Under the pieces are notes generated by a model. That model was not told the DNA's origin. It saw only the letters and a list, made by a program, of their open reading frames with translations, and did not search any database. From NCBI GenBank assembly GCA_016844425.1, contig JAERML010000114.1, positions 1-5,504 on the forward strand: a stretch of DNA of 5,504 nucleotides, read 5' to 3'. The DNA comes from Bacteroidota bacterium (GTDB taxonomy: Bacteria; Bacteroidota; UBA10030; UBA6906). The translations under genes were made by a program, and so were the position numbers. The first letter of the stretch is position 1; the number at the start of each line of letters is the position of its first letter. Positions 1-5,504 of the stretch are shown here, piece after piece.

Positions 1-1167
1 GCATATCTCTCTGCCACCCAGTTGGGCATTACGCTCACTTCGCTCGGTCTTGGGTGGATTGGTGAGCCGGTCGTCGCTCACTCTCTGCAGCCATTGTTCA
101 TCTGGGCGGGGATCACGCAGCCTGCGCTGGTGGAGACGGTTTCGTTTGCAGTCGGCTTCGGTATCATTACCTTTCTTCACATCGTGCTCGGGGAGCTGGC
201 GCCGAAGTCGCTTGCCATCCAGCGTGCTCAACGTGTGACGTTGGGTATCGCCACTCCGTTGCACCTGTTTTTTATTGTCTTCAGACCATTCATCTGGCTT
301 CTGAACGGTACGGCCAATTACTTCCTCGCACTCGTCGGGATTCAACCCGCGACGGAAGGAGAAATCGCTCACTCGCAAGAGGAACTCCGTCTTCTTTTAA
401 GCAAGGGAAAGGTCTTTTCCTCCACCGGCAAGAGCATCCTCCTCAATGCCATCGAGCTACAGCACAGGACGGTGCGTGAAGTGATGGTTCCCCGGACGAG
501 CGTTGTTTTCCTCTCGACCGAACGATCCATTGAAGAGAACATGGCCGTCGCGCAGGAGAACCAATTCACACGCTACCCTCTGTGTGAAAAAGACCTCGAC
601 AATGTGCTGGGGATGATTCATTTGAAAGATCTGTTCAAACTGAAAGGGACGCAGGGGGGCGGCGCTGCGCTGCTGGAGATTAAACGAGAAATGCTTTTCA
701 TCCCTGAGACCACACCGTTGGAGCGAATTCTCAACACGTTTCTCGCCAAGCGCGTGTTAATGGCCGTGGCCGTGGATGAATATGGAGGAACGGCGGGCCT
801 CGTTACGCTGGAGAATGTGCTTGAAGAATTGGTCGGTGAGATCCGCGACGAGTTTGACGTTGAGCCGTTGATGGTTCAAAAGGTGAATGACGCCGAGTTC
901 CTGATCGACGGCAGCATGCCGCTGCACGATTTTGCACGCATGTTCGATGTAGTTCCCGACTCCAAGGATGTTGTCACCGTGAGCGGCTATGTGATTCAAT
1001 TGCTGGGACGCGTTCCTGAAAAGGGGGCAACGCTGGAAATCGGCCGATGGCTCGGTACGGTGGAGGCCGCGGGAAGGAACACTATGAAAACGCTACGGAT
1101 CAAGAAACTCCCTCCACGGGAAAAGGAAGATGAACACCAGGAGGAATCCAAACGACGTAACACATGA
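1..1167 (+). CDS. CNNM/CBS/CorC-family membrane transporter (HlyC/CorC-type), 5'-truncated by window edge
   Basis: The frame is open from base 1, giving 388 visible residues; the upstream residues AYLSATQ continue the family signature into LGITLTSLGLG, so the in-frame TTG at 22 is not the real start. About 60 N-terminal residues, including the first membrane helix, are missing compared with usual family members. Seen (visible numbering): the rest of the CNNM (DUF21) domain with hydrophobic segments near 43-64 and 78-101 and the signature GELAPKSLA at 64-72; a CBS pair from about 159 (REVMVPR) to 285, including VDEYGGTAGLVT at 258-269 and EELVGEIRDEFD at 275-286; a C-terminal CorC_HlyC domain at about 295-370; and a charged tail. 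The family sits in the inner membrane. It was historically called hemolysin-like, but characterised bacterial members are linked to Mg2+ transport; the ion is not determinable here. The stop overlaps the next start (ATGA). Confidence 0.93.
   Translation, partial: AYLSATQLGITLTSLGLGWIGEPVVAHSLQPLFIWAGITQPALVETVSFAVGFGIITFLHIVLGELAPKSLAIQRAQRVTLGIATPLHLFFIVFRPFIWLLNGTANYFLALVGIQPATEGEIAHSQEELRLLLSKGKVFSSTGKSILLNAIELQHRTVREVMVPRTSVVFLSTERSIEENMAVAQENQFTRYPLCEKDLDNVLGMIHLKDLFKLKGTQGGGAALLEIKREMLFIPETTPLERILNTFLAKRVLMAVAVDEYGGTAGLVTLENVLEELVGEIRDEFDVEPLMVQKVNDAEFLIDGSMPLHDFARMFDVVPDSKDVVTVSGYVIQLLGRVPEKGATLEIGRWLGTVEAAGRNTMKTLRIKKLPPREKEDEHQEESKRRNT
1139..1145 (+). promoter_or_regulatory. Shine-Dalgarno-like AGGAGGA inside the 3' end of the transporter gene
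   Basis: AGGAGGA lies inside the last codons of the transporter gene, 18 bases before the ATG at 1164. That is longer than the usual 5-9 base spacing, so it is not an ideal ribosome binding site for that start. It may help retain ribosomes that have just terminated at the overlapping TGA. No in-frame start fits it better, because the frame is closed at 1158-1160. Confidence 0.35.
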
Positions 1168-1883
1168 GAAGCCCTACGCCATTGGCTCGTTTTGCCATGC
1201 TCAGTTGTCTGGTGCTGGGGTCGTCCCCCGTCTTCAGCCAATACTACGAACCGCGGGAATACCAACCGTCTGATGCACGGTACTTCACGGCGGGTGTTGT
1301 GCAACGCGAATTCTCCCCCCGGGGTTCAAACTCTCTCCCGGAATCATTGGCGCTTGGGTATGATCGGTTGATGCCGGTGGTTTCCTTCAAGCAGGGGCCA
1401 GTGGATATCCAATTTGGCTACACTTCGTTTCGACTTCTCGGGCGGTCGCGGGCCTCGATTTTTTTCGGAGCGACGGTATCCGACGAACTTCCTGTCTCCG
1501 GGAAAAGGCCAAGCGTGTTGGTAGTTCCAATCTTGCTGGCCGCAGACTTCACCAAGACGGAGGGAATTGGATTCGAGCGAGAGAACTTCAACATTGCCAG
1601 CGTGGGGATCGGCCTGGGGTTGAAGTATCGCCATATTGGTGAAGAGATGGATTTCTCACTCTCCGGGGTTCAGGTGTTCCATTATAGCACCGAGGGATTC
1701 AGTACAGGCACGGGATTCTCAGCAGCCACGCTGGGCGAAGCCCTGATATTACTGAGGAATATTCGTCTGCTTGAGGGGGTTGCGATTGGCTACCGCTTCC
1801 GGCTCCAGACGTGGGCAATGAGCAACAGCAAATTCAATTATCGGGCGGTCGCCCACGGTCCGTTCATTGGCATTCTTTTTTAG
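1164..1883 (+). CDS. Exported protein, probable outer-membrane beta-barrel, function unknown
   Basis: This 239-residue protein is not a family I can name. Residues 1-25 look like a Sec signal peptide: a basic n-region (R2, R9), a hydrophobic core AMLSCLVLG, and a likely cleavage at VFS|Q (25/26). The mature part has no long hydrophobic helix. It alternates polar and apolar residues in glycine- and aromatic-rich strands (for example VDIQFGYTSFRLLG and IASVGIGLGLKYRHIG) and ends in IGILF, with a terminal phenylalanine as in many proteins inserted by the BAM machinery. I infer a small outer-membrane barrel of perhaps eight to ten strands. The ATG at 1164 is the first possible start, because TAA at 1158-1160 closes the frame upstream. 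It overlaps the previous stop, so translation is probably coupled. A periplasmic beta-rich protein remains possible. Confidence 0.8.
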   Translation: MRSPTPLARFAMLSCLVLGSSPVFSQYYEPREYQPSDARYFTAGVVQREFSPRGSNSLPESLALGYDRLMPVVSFKQGPVDIQFGYTSFRLLGRSRASIFFGATVSDELPVSGKRPSVLVVPILLAADFTKTEGIGFERENFNIASVGIGLGLKYRHIGEEMDFSLSGVQVFHYSTEGFSTGTGFSAATLGEALILLRNIRLLEGVAIGYRFRLQTWAMSNSKFNYRAVAHGPFIGILF

Positions 1884-1937
1884 AATCAGGATGGCCTTGT
1901 GAGAATTCTTGTCTGCTTAATCCTAGGGTGACCGGAG
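1884..1937. other. 54-base gap between the barrel gene and the kinase gene
   Basis: This is the only gap among the four genes. It has no convincing promoter. A weak A/T-only inverted repeat (ATTCT-N5-AGAAT, 1872-1886) overlaps the preceding stop but has no GC stem, so it is not a believable terminator. AGGGTGA at 1925-1931, six bases before the ATG at 1938, is the best ribosome binding site for the kinase. GGAG at 1934-1937 touches the ATG and is too close to serve it, though it could marginally favour the GTG at 1941. Co-transcription of all four genes is likely but not shown. Confidence 0.5.
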
Positions 1938-3800
1938 ATGGTGACAAGTATACGCGCGAAGATCGTCTGGACATTTGCAAGCCTCGTGATGCTGAACCTC
2001 ACCGCGAGTTTCTGGTCGATGTATAACTTCTACGCTCTCGGAACCACGGTGGCGAAAATCCTGCGCGAAAACTACCAGAGCGTACTTGCCGCTGAGAACA
2101 TGGTGAAGTCGCTTGAGCGCCAGGACAATGCTCTGCTCGCAGCAAGTGAAGGTGAAGATGTCACCCGGGCGGGAGGTTACAACGAGAACAAGGATCTCTT
2201 CTATTATTGGTATGATCAAGCCGTCCGATGGGGTGCCCTCCCCGCGGCACCACCATTGCTCGACTCTATTCAAAGCGCTTACCGTGCGTATGCGACGTAC
2301 GCAGACTCAATGATTGCCCGCACCCAGCAAGGTGCGTTTGAAGAAGCGAAAGAGTACTACTTTTCCGTTGTGCGTCTTCACTCAGATGAACTGCGCGAGC
2401 TTTGTTTCGAATTGTTTCAGATGAACCAGACCGCCATGGTCAACGCCGAAGCCCGTACGCACACCATCGCAAGTCAGACGGCGTACGGCACGATGATCGC
2501 ATCGATTATTATCCTGCTTCTCAGTATTCTTGCGACCGCATGGCTCACGAAAGTGTTGATCAAACCTGCGGAAGAGCTGACGGAAACGGTGAAGCAGATC
2601 GGCCTGGGGAAACTCGATTTGAAAATTGACGTTCTCTCCAACGACGAAATCGGGCACCTGAGCCGGGAATTCAACAAGATGACGGAACGCCTCCGGAAGT
2701 TCGAACAGATGAACATCGACAAGATCATTTCCGAGAAACGGAAATCAGAGGCCATCGTCGAAAGTATCTCCGATGCACTCATCGTGACGGACGCTCAGAT
2801 GAAGATCCTCCACGTCAACTCTGTGGTGGCGGACTTGTTTGACTGCAAAGAAAAGGCCGTCATGTTCATGCCGGTCAATTCCATTGTCCGGGACGAACGG
2901 ATCATCGCGTTGATCCGTGCGTCCTCTTCGCCGGATGGAGGCTTTGACACGAAAGAACAAATCCTTCACATCGACCGGCATGACCGCCAGTATTACTTCC
3001 GGCCCAAGGTCACCCGTATCTACGACAGCGAAGGTGGTCTTTACGGCGTGGTGACGCTACTTCAAGATGTAACGCAATTCAAGGAACTGGACAGAATGAA
3101 ATCGGACTTCATTGCCACCCTCTCGCATGAGTTCCGTACTCCGGTTACTTCCATCAACATGAGTGTGGATATTCTGAACCAGGGGATCCTTGGTCCGCTG
3201 AATGAGCGACAAAAGGAGTTGATCAATGCAGCCAAAGAGGACTGCTACCGGCTGACAAAGCTCGCGCGGGAGCTTCTGCAACTCTCAAAACTGGAGGGGG
3301 GAAAACTGGTCTTGAAAAACGAGGAACTGAATATCCGCGCGGTAATCGACTTTTCACTCCGGCCGTTGTATCTTCAGTTCCAGGAAAAGAACGTCGCACT
3401 CACAACGGAGATTCCCGAGACCCTCCCCGCACTGGTTGCCGATGAACAGCAACTTTCATGGGTAATTACGAACCTGGTCTCAAATGCCCTGAAGTATACG
3501 GATGCCGGAGGGAAAGTGAACGTCCGGGCACGCGAAGAACAGGACACAGTCCTTATCGAAGTGGAGGATACGGGACAGGGGATTGCCCATGAGCACCTGG
3601 AGAAGATCTTCGACAAGTTTGTGCAGGTCAAACGTGCATCAGATAGCACGCCGGGAAGTGTCGGGCTGGGGTTGGCGATCGCCAAAGAGATTGTGGAAAC
3701 GTACGGCGGCCGCATCTGGGCTGCCAGCGAACCCGGGAAGGGGAGCACGTTCTCGTTCGTTCTTCCCTTGCATCCTATTCAACCCGCGGCCAACGTATGA
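1938..3800 (+). CDS. Membrane sensor histidine kinase (4-helix-type sensor, HAMP, PAS, HisKA, HATPase_c), KinB-like
   Basis: This 620-residue kinase should sense an envelope or periplasmic signal and phosphorylate the regulator encoded next. Domains in order: TM1 about 8-33; an extracytoplasmic, largely helical region about 34-182 with an aromatic cluster near 85-98 (FYYWYDQAVRW); TM2 about 183-206; HAMP about 207-258 with the conserved NDEIGHL; PAS about 268-380; HisKA with the phospho-acceptor His397 in LSHEFRTP; and the ATPase domain with N-box Asn512/Asn516 (NLVSNALKYT), G1 box DTGQG at 544-548, F-box IFDKF at 557-561 and G2 box GLGL at 576-579. All catalytic motifs are intact, so it is predicted active. 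The ATG at 1938 is preceded by AGGGTGA. Its stop overlaps the regulator start by four bases. The order HAMP-PAS-HisKA together with an NtrC-type partner resembles KinB; the ligand is unknown. Confidence 0.93.
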   Translation: MVTSIRAKIVWTFASLVMLNLTASFWSMYNFYALGTTVAKILRENYQSVLAAENMVKSLERQDNALLAASEGEDVTRAGGYNENKDLFYYWYDQAVRWGALPAAPPLLDSIQSAYRAYATYADSMIARTQQGAFEEAKEYYFSVVRLHSDELRELCFELFQMNQTAMVNAEARTHTIASQTAYGTMIASIIILLLSILATAWLTKVLIKPAEELTETVKQIGLGKLDLKIDVLSNDEIGHLSREFNKMTERLRKFEQMNIDKIISEKRKSEAIVESISDALIVTDAQMKILHVNSVVADLFDCKEKAVMFMPVNSIVRDERIIALIRASSSPDGGFDTKEQILHIDRHDRQYYFRPKVTRIYDSEGGLYGVVTLLQDVTQFKELDRMKSDFIATLSHEFRTPVTSINMSVDILNQGILGPLNERQKELINAAKEDCYRLTKLARELLQLSKLEGGKLVLKNEELNIRAVIDFSLRPLYLQFQEKNVALTTEIPETLPALVADEQQLSWVITNLVSNALKYTDAGGKVNVRAREEQDTVLIEVEDTGQGIAHEHLEKIFDKFVQVKRASDSTPGSVGLGLAIAKEIVETYGGRIWAASEPGKGSTFSFVLPLHPIQPAANV

Positions 3801-5125
3801 CCGACGCGCCCCACCGAGCACGAATCCTCCTCGTTGACGATGAGCAAAACATTTTGAAGACAGCCAAGATCTGTCTGGAAAATGCCGGGTTCACAGTGGA
3901 CGCGTTTATGAACCCGCTGCAAGCTCTCGACGCGCTCCGCGAGAAAACCTACGACATTGCTTTCTATGATCTGAAAATGCAGCCCATCGATGGGATGCAA
4001 CTCTTGAAGGAAACACGACAGCTTGCCCCGGAAGTCATTGTCACGCTGATGACCGCCCATGGCAGTATCGACTCCGCGGTGGAAGCGATCAAGGCGGGCG
4101 CGTTCGACTATCTCCAGAAGCCATTCGAGTTCTCCGAATTACAGCACGTTGCGGAACGGGTGTACGAACATCATCGCCTCACAAGGGAAGTCCGGATGCT
4201 TCGAGAAGAACTCCTCCGGCGGACCGGGACCGGCGAGATCGTAACACGCAACGAGCGCGTTCGTTCTCTGGTTGATCTTGCCCTGCAGGTGTCATCCAGC
4301 AACATTACCGTTCTGATCGAAGGGGAAAGTGGAACAGGGAAGGAACTACTTGCTCACCTTATCCATCAGAAAAGCCCGAGAGTGGAGAGACCGTTTGTTA
4401 CCGTGAATTGTTCTGCACTGGCCGAGGCACTTCTCGAAAGCGAGCTGTTCGGTCATGTAAAGGGTGCGTTTACGGGGGCAGTGAAGGACAGGCAAGGGCG
4501 GTTCGACGCGGCCGATGGTGGTACCATGTTCCTGGACGAGATCGGTGAGATCAGCGCTGCAATGCAGGTGAAGCTCCTTCGATTTTTGCAAAGCAAGGAG
4601 TTTGAGAGGGTGGGTGAGACTTCAACGCGCAAAGTGGATGTTCGCGTCATTGCCGCGACAAACAAGAACCTCGAAGAGGCGGTAAAAGTCGGAGAGTTTC
4701 GAGAGGACCTCTATTATCGGCTCAATGCCGTGAAGCTGAAACTTCCCCCGCTGCGCGAACGTGTGGAGGACATTCCCCTGCTCGTGCAACACTTCCTAAG
4801 GAAGTTTGGAAGTCATGTTGATATCGCACCTGAAGTAATGAACGCACTTACGGGGTATGCATGGAAGGGAAATGTCCGGGAACTGGGGAATGTCATTGAG
4901 CGGGCTGTGCTGCTCGCTCACGGGAGCCGCATCCTGATGCAGCACCTTCCAGAGGAGTTCCAAATGGTCGGACCATCGGGAATCCACACCCTCTCGCTTG
5001 AAGAGGCGGAACGCCAACACATTATCAAGGTACTCCGAATTGCCAAAGATCTTGATGAAGCTGCCACCTTTTTAGGCATTGACCCTGCGACACTTTGGAG
5101 AAAACGGAAGAAATTCAATCTCTAG
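3797..5125 (+). CDS. Sigma-54-dependent NtrC-family response regulator (REC-AAA+-Fis HTH), AlgB-like
   Basis: This 442-residue protein has the standard enhancer-binding activator layout and length. The receiver (about 8-120) has the acidic pocket D14/D15, phospho-acceptor D58, T86 and K108, so phosphorylation by the neighbouring kinase is expected. A helical linker (about 121-142) leads into the sigma-54 AAA+ domain: Walker A GESGTGKE at 176-183, the sigma-54 contact loop GAFTGA at 223-228, Walker B MFLDE with D247/E248, sensor I ATN at 287-289, arginines R302 and R308 in FREDLYYRLN, and sensor II GNVREL at 358-363. A Fis-type helix-turn-helix fills about 398-442, ending in GIDPATLWRKRKKFNL. 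That recognition helix recalls AlgB-type regulators more than NtrC or ZraR; this is an inference from memory of the family. A lysine (K357) stands where WPGN is common. The ATGA overlap with the kinase indicates translational coupling. Confidence 0.95.
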   Translation: MTDAPHRARILLVDDEQNILKTAKICLENAGFTVDAFMNPLQALDALREKTYDIAFYDLKMQPIDGMQLLKETRQLAPEVIVTLMTAHGSIDSAVEAIKAGAFDYLQKPFEFSELQHVAERVYEHHRLTREVRMLREELLRRTGTGEIVTRNERVRSLVDLALQVSSSNITVLIEGESGTGKELLAHLIHQKSPRVERPFVTVNCSALAEALLESELFGHVKGAFTGAVKDRQGRFDAADGGTMFLDEIGEISAAMQVKLLRFLQSKEFERVGETSTRKVDVRVIAATNKNLEEAVKVGEFREDLYYRLNAVKLKLPPLRERVEDIPLLVQHFLRKFGSHVDIAPEVMNALTGYAWKGNVRELGNVIERAVLLAHGSRILMQHLPEEFQMVGPSGIHTLSLEEAERQHIIKVLRIAKDLDEAATFLGIDPATLWRKRKKFNL

Positions 5126-5148
5126 CATCGCAATCCAGTCAGATTTTA

Positions 5149-5165
5149 CCTTGCATTTTGCAAGG
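5149..5165. promoter_or_regulatory. 17-base dyad CCTTGC-N5-GCAAGG, possible operator or activator site
   Basis: Two perfect 6-base arms (5149-5154 and 5160-5165) flank the centre ATTTT, starting 23 bases after the regulator stop codon. On RNA it would form a small six-pair hairpin, but GGGGTTAA follows rather than a U tract, so it is a poor intrinsic terminator. Its size and symmetry suit the binding site of a dimeric Fis-fold activator, and it sits beside the gene of such an activator. That link is inference only. Confidence 0.35.
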
Positions 5166-5179
5166 GGGGTTAATATATT
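5151..5179 (+). promoter_or_regulatory. Possible sigma-70-type promoter TTGCAT-N17-TATATT
   Basis: TTGCAT (5151-5156) and TATATT (5174-5179) are separated by 17 bases; the -10 matches TATAAT at 5 of 6 positions and the -35 matches TTGACA at only 3 of 6. The -35 lies inside the 17-base dyad, so a dyad-binding protein would compete with RNA polymerase here. In an A/T-rich patch such matches arise by chance, and the phylum's own promoter consensus may differ. Confidence 0.2.
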
Positions 5180-5273
5180 GGCCTTCAAGAAATTACCCAT
5201 CCCGTCTTTCCTTTTTCTCGATTCCGTCGTGCAGTTTGCAATGGTCATGCGCCGCCGCGACGTTGGAGAGTAA
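5178..5273 (+). CDS. Possible 31-codon small ORF (TTG start), doubtful
   Basis: A TTG at 5178 opens a 31-residue frame ending at TAA 5271-5273. It is preceded by AAGGGGGGT (5162-5170) at about 8 bases, which is close to an ideal Shine-Dalgarno spacing and differs from AAGGAGGT by one purine change and an extra G. The peptide has a hydrophobic middle (SFLFLDSVVQFAMVM) and a basic end (RRR), so a tiny membrane-associated peptide is imaginable. Against it: a non-ATG start, overlap of the start with a possible -10 box, and no recognisable family. Confidence 0.12.
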   Translation: MAFKKLPIPSFLFLDSVVQFAMVMRRRDVGE

Positions 5274-5282
5274 GATTCAGAG

Positions 5283-5292
5283 TTAGCGCTAA
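5283..5292. repeat. Perfect 10-base palindrome TTAGCGCTAA
   Basis: The ten bases are exactly self-complementary; symmetry breaks at the next flanking pair. The centre lies about 60 bases upstream of the sigma-54-like element at 5344. It could be a repressor or activator half-site pair, but a single 10-base palindrome can occur by chance. Confidence 0.25.
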
Positions 5293-5299
5293 GTGTTGA

Positions 5300-5504
5300 G
5301 GCATCAATCCCCTGGCGGCATCCGCTCGGTTGGCCGTCAGTAGTGGCATCCGCTTTGAAGATCAGAGAAATGCATATAGTCTCACTATCACACTATCGTC
5401 ACGGGGCGAAGGTACTTTCGTTCGGCAAGAAGCACCACCGGAAGATTCGTTCAGTGTCATCATCGTTCGTGGTTCGTTCATCATGCGATACAGGCAAATC
5501 ACAG
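5300..5504 (+). CDS. Possible 5' part of a further gene running off the right edge (uncertain frame)
   Basis: From the stop at 5297-5299 this frame stays open for 68 codons to the edge. The in-frame candidates are a CTG at 5312 and a TTG at 5330, with no ATG until 5483 and no good ribosome binding site. The translation has ordinary protein composition (for example RLAVSSGIRFEDQRNAYSLTI and SFSVIIVRGSFIMRYRQIT), and first codon positions are purine-rich, which hints at coding. A competing frame is open from 5274 to the edge, with GTG 5343 and ATG 5370, but yields a Ser/His/Arg-rich product that looks less natural. The missing start suggests a decayed 5' end, or that neither frame is real. Confidence 0.2.
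5344..5359 (+). promoter_or_regulatory. Near-consensus sigma-54 (-24/-12) promoter candidate
   Basis: TGGCATCCGCTTTGAA aligns without gaps to the sigma-54 consensus TGGCAcg-N4-TTGCa. TGGCA and TTG match fully, and the GG-to-G spacing is correct, but the -12 C is replaced by A (TTGAA for TTGCA), which weakens it. Transcription would start near 5370. The interest comes from its place about 220 bases downstream of a sigma-54 activator gene; it cannot be confirmed by eye. Confidence 0.25.

Larger units (their letters stand above)
5126..5504. other. Region downstream of the regulator without a secure gene
   Basis: No gene can be supported firmly in these 379 bases. The first ~140 bases include an A/T-rich patch (5143-5180) and a dyad. 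The remainder is of average composition, with short direct repeats (GGCATCCGCT at 5317 and 5345; CACTATC twice in tandem at 5383 and 5391; TTCGTTC at 5417, 5446 and 5473). Two + strand frames are open to the right edge, one from 5274 and one from 5300, and a minus-strand frame is open from the edge for about 45 codons. These could reflect the 5' part of the next gene, a decayed gene, or chance. No U-rich terminator was found after the TAG at 5123. Confidence 0.6.

Noticed and set aside
22..24. TTG as the start of the first gene
   Set aside because: The frame is open to base 1 and the seven residues before the TTG fit the CNNM family signature, so the gene begins outside the window.
996..1304. 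Minus-strand ORF of 102 codons across the first gene junction
   Set aside because: It overlaps two well-supported + strand genes, has a low-complexity, Arg/Ser-rich translation and shows no family motif.
1872..1886. ATTCT-N5-AGAAT inverted repeat as a terminator after the barrel gene
   Set aside because: The stem is five mostly A/T pairs, it overlaps the stop codon, and no GC-rich stem followed by a U tract is present.
1897..1922. Sigma-70 promoter in the 54-base gap before the kinase
   Set aside because: TTGTGA and TTAATC are only 14 bases apart and match poorly; no credible alternative pair was found.
1923..2273. Minus-strand ORF of 116 codons opposite the start of the kinase gene
   Set aside because: It is antisense to the TM1 and sensor coding region and has no recognisable domain or ribosome binding site.
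3374..3748. Minus-strand ORF of 124 codons opposite the kinase ATPase domain
   Set aside because: It lies exactly antisense to conserved catalytic motifs; its Ser/Pro/Cys-rich product is typical of a shadow frame.
5149..5170. Intrinsic terminator for the operon
   Set aside because: The hairpin is only six pairs and is followed by GGGG rather than T residues on either strand; kept only as a possible protein-binding dyad.
5079..5273. 64-codon + strand ORF beginning inside the regulator gene
   Set aside because: Its first part overlaps the conserved HTH coding sequence in another frame; only the short distal part from 5178 was kept, as a doubtful small ORF.
1..5504. CRISPR array, tRNA/rRNA, transposon ends or defence genes
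   Set aside because: No regularly spaced long repeats, cloverleaf-like segments, terminal inverted repeats or transposase/nuclease motifs were seen on either strand.

Overview
The window is a bacterial chromosomal segment of moderate G+C content. Four genes lie head to tail on the + strand and fill the first 5.1 kb; a roughly 380-base tail has no secure gene. A secreted, aromatic-ended barrel-like protein and a sigma-54 response regulator point to a Gram-negative (diderm) organism. The 'S-Q' signal-peptide cleavage site and the overall protein style would fit the Bacteroidota/Ignavibacteriota/Chlorobiota area, but this is an impression and not a demonstrated placement.

Layout. Positions 1-1167 hold the 3' part of a CNNM/CBS/CorC-type membrane transporter gene; its first ~60 codons lie to the left of the window. 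Positions 1164-1883 encode an exported, probably outer-membrane beta-barrel protein of unknown function, joined to the previous gene by an ATGA stop/start overlap. After a 54-base gap, 1938-3800 encode a membrane histidine kinase (two TM segments, ~150-residue extracytoplasmic sensor, HAMP, PAS, HisKA, HATPase). Another ATGA overlap leads into 3797-5125, an NtrC-family response regulator (receiver, sigma-54 AAA+ domain, Fis-type HTH).

How they fit together. The kinase and regulator form a translationally coupled two-component system that should control sigma-54 promoters. Domain order and the regulator's C-terminal recognition helix resemble the KinB/AlgB pair of Pseudomonas, which suggests subfamily rather than the same targets. 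The two upstream envelope genes may share the transcript; whether they relate functionally to the signalling pair is unknown.

The tail (5126-5504) is the least explained part. It contains a 17-base dyad (CCTTGC-N5-GCAAGG), a 10-base perfect palindrome, a near-consensus sigma-54 -24/-12 element, short direct repeats and two overlapping reading frames that stay open to the right edge. One economical but untested reading is that the regulator just upstream acts on a sigma-54 promoter here, driving a gene that begins at or beyond the right edge. No CRISPR array, RNA gene, insertion sequence or clearly novel system is visible.
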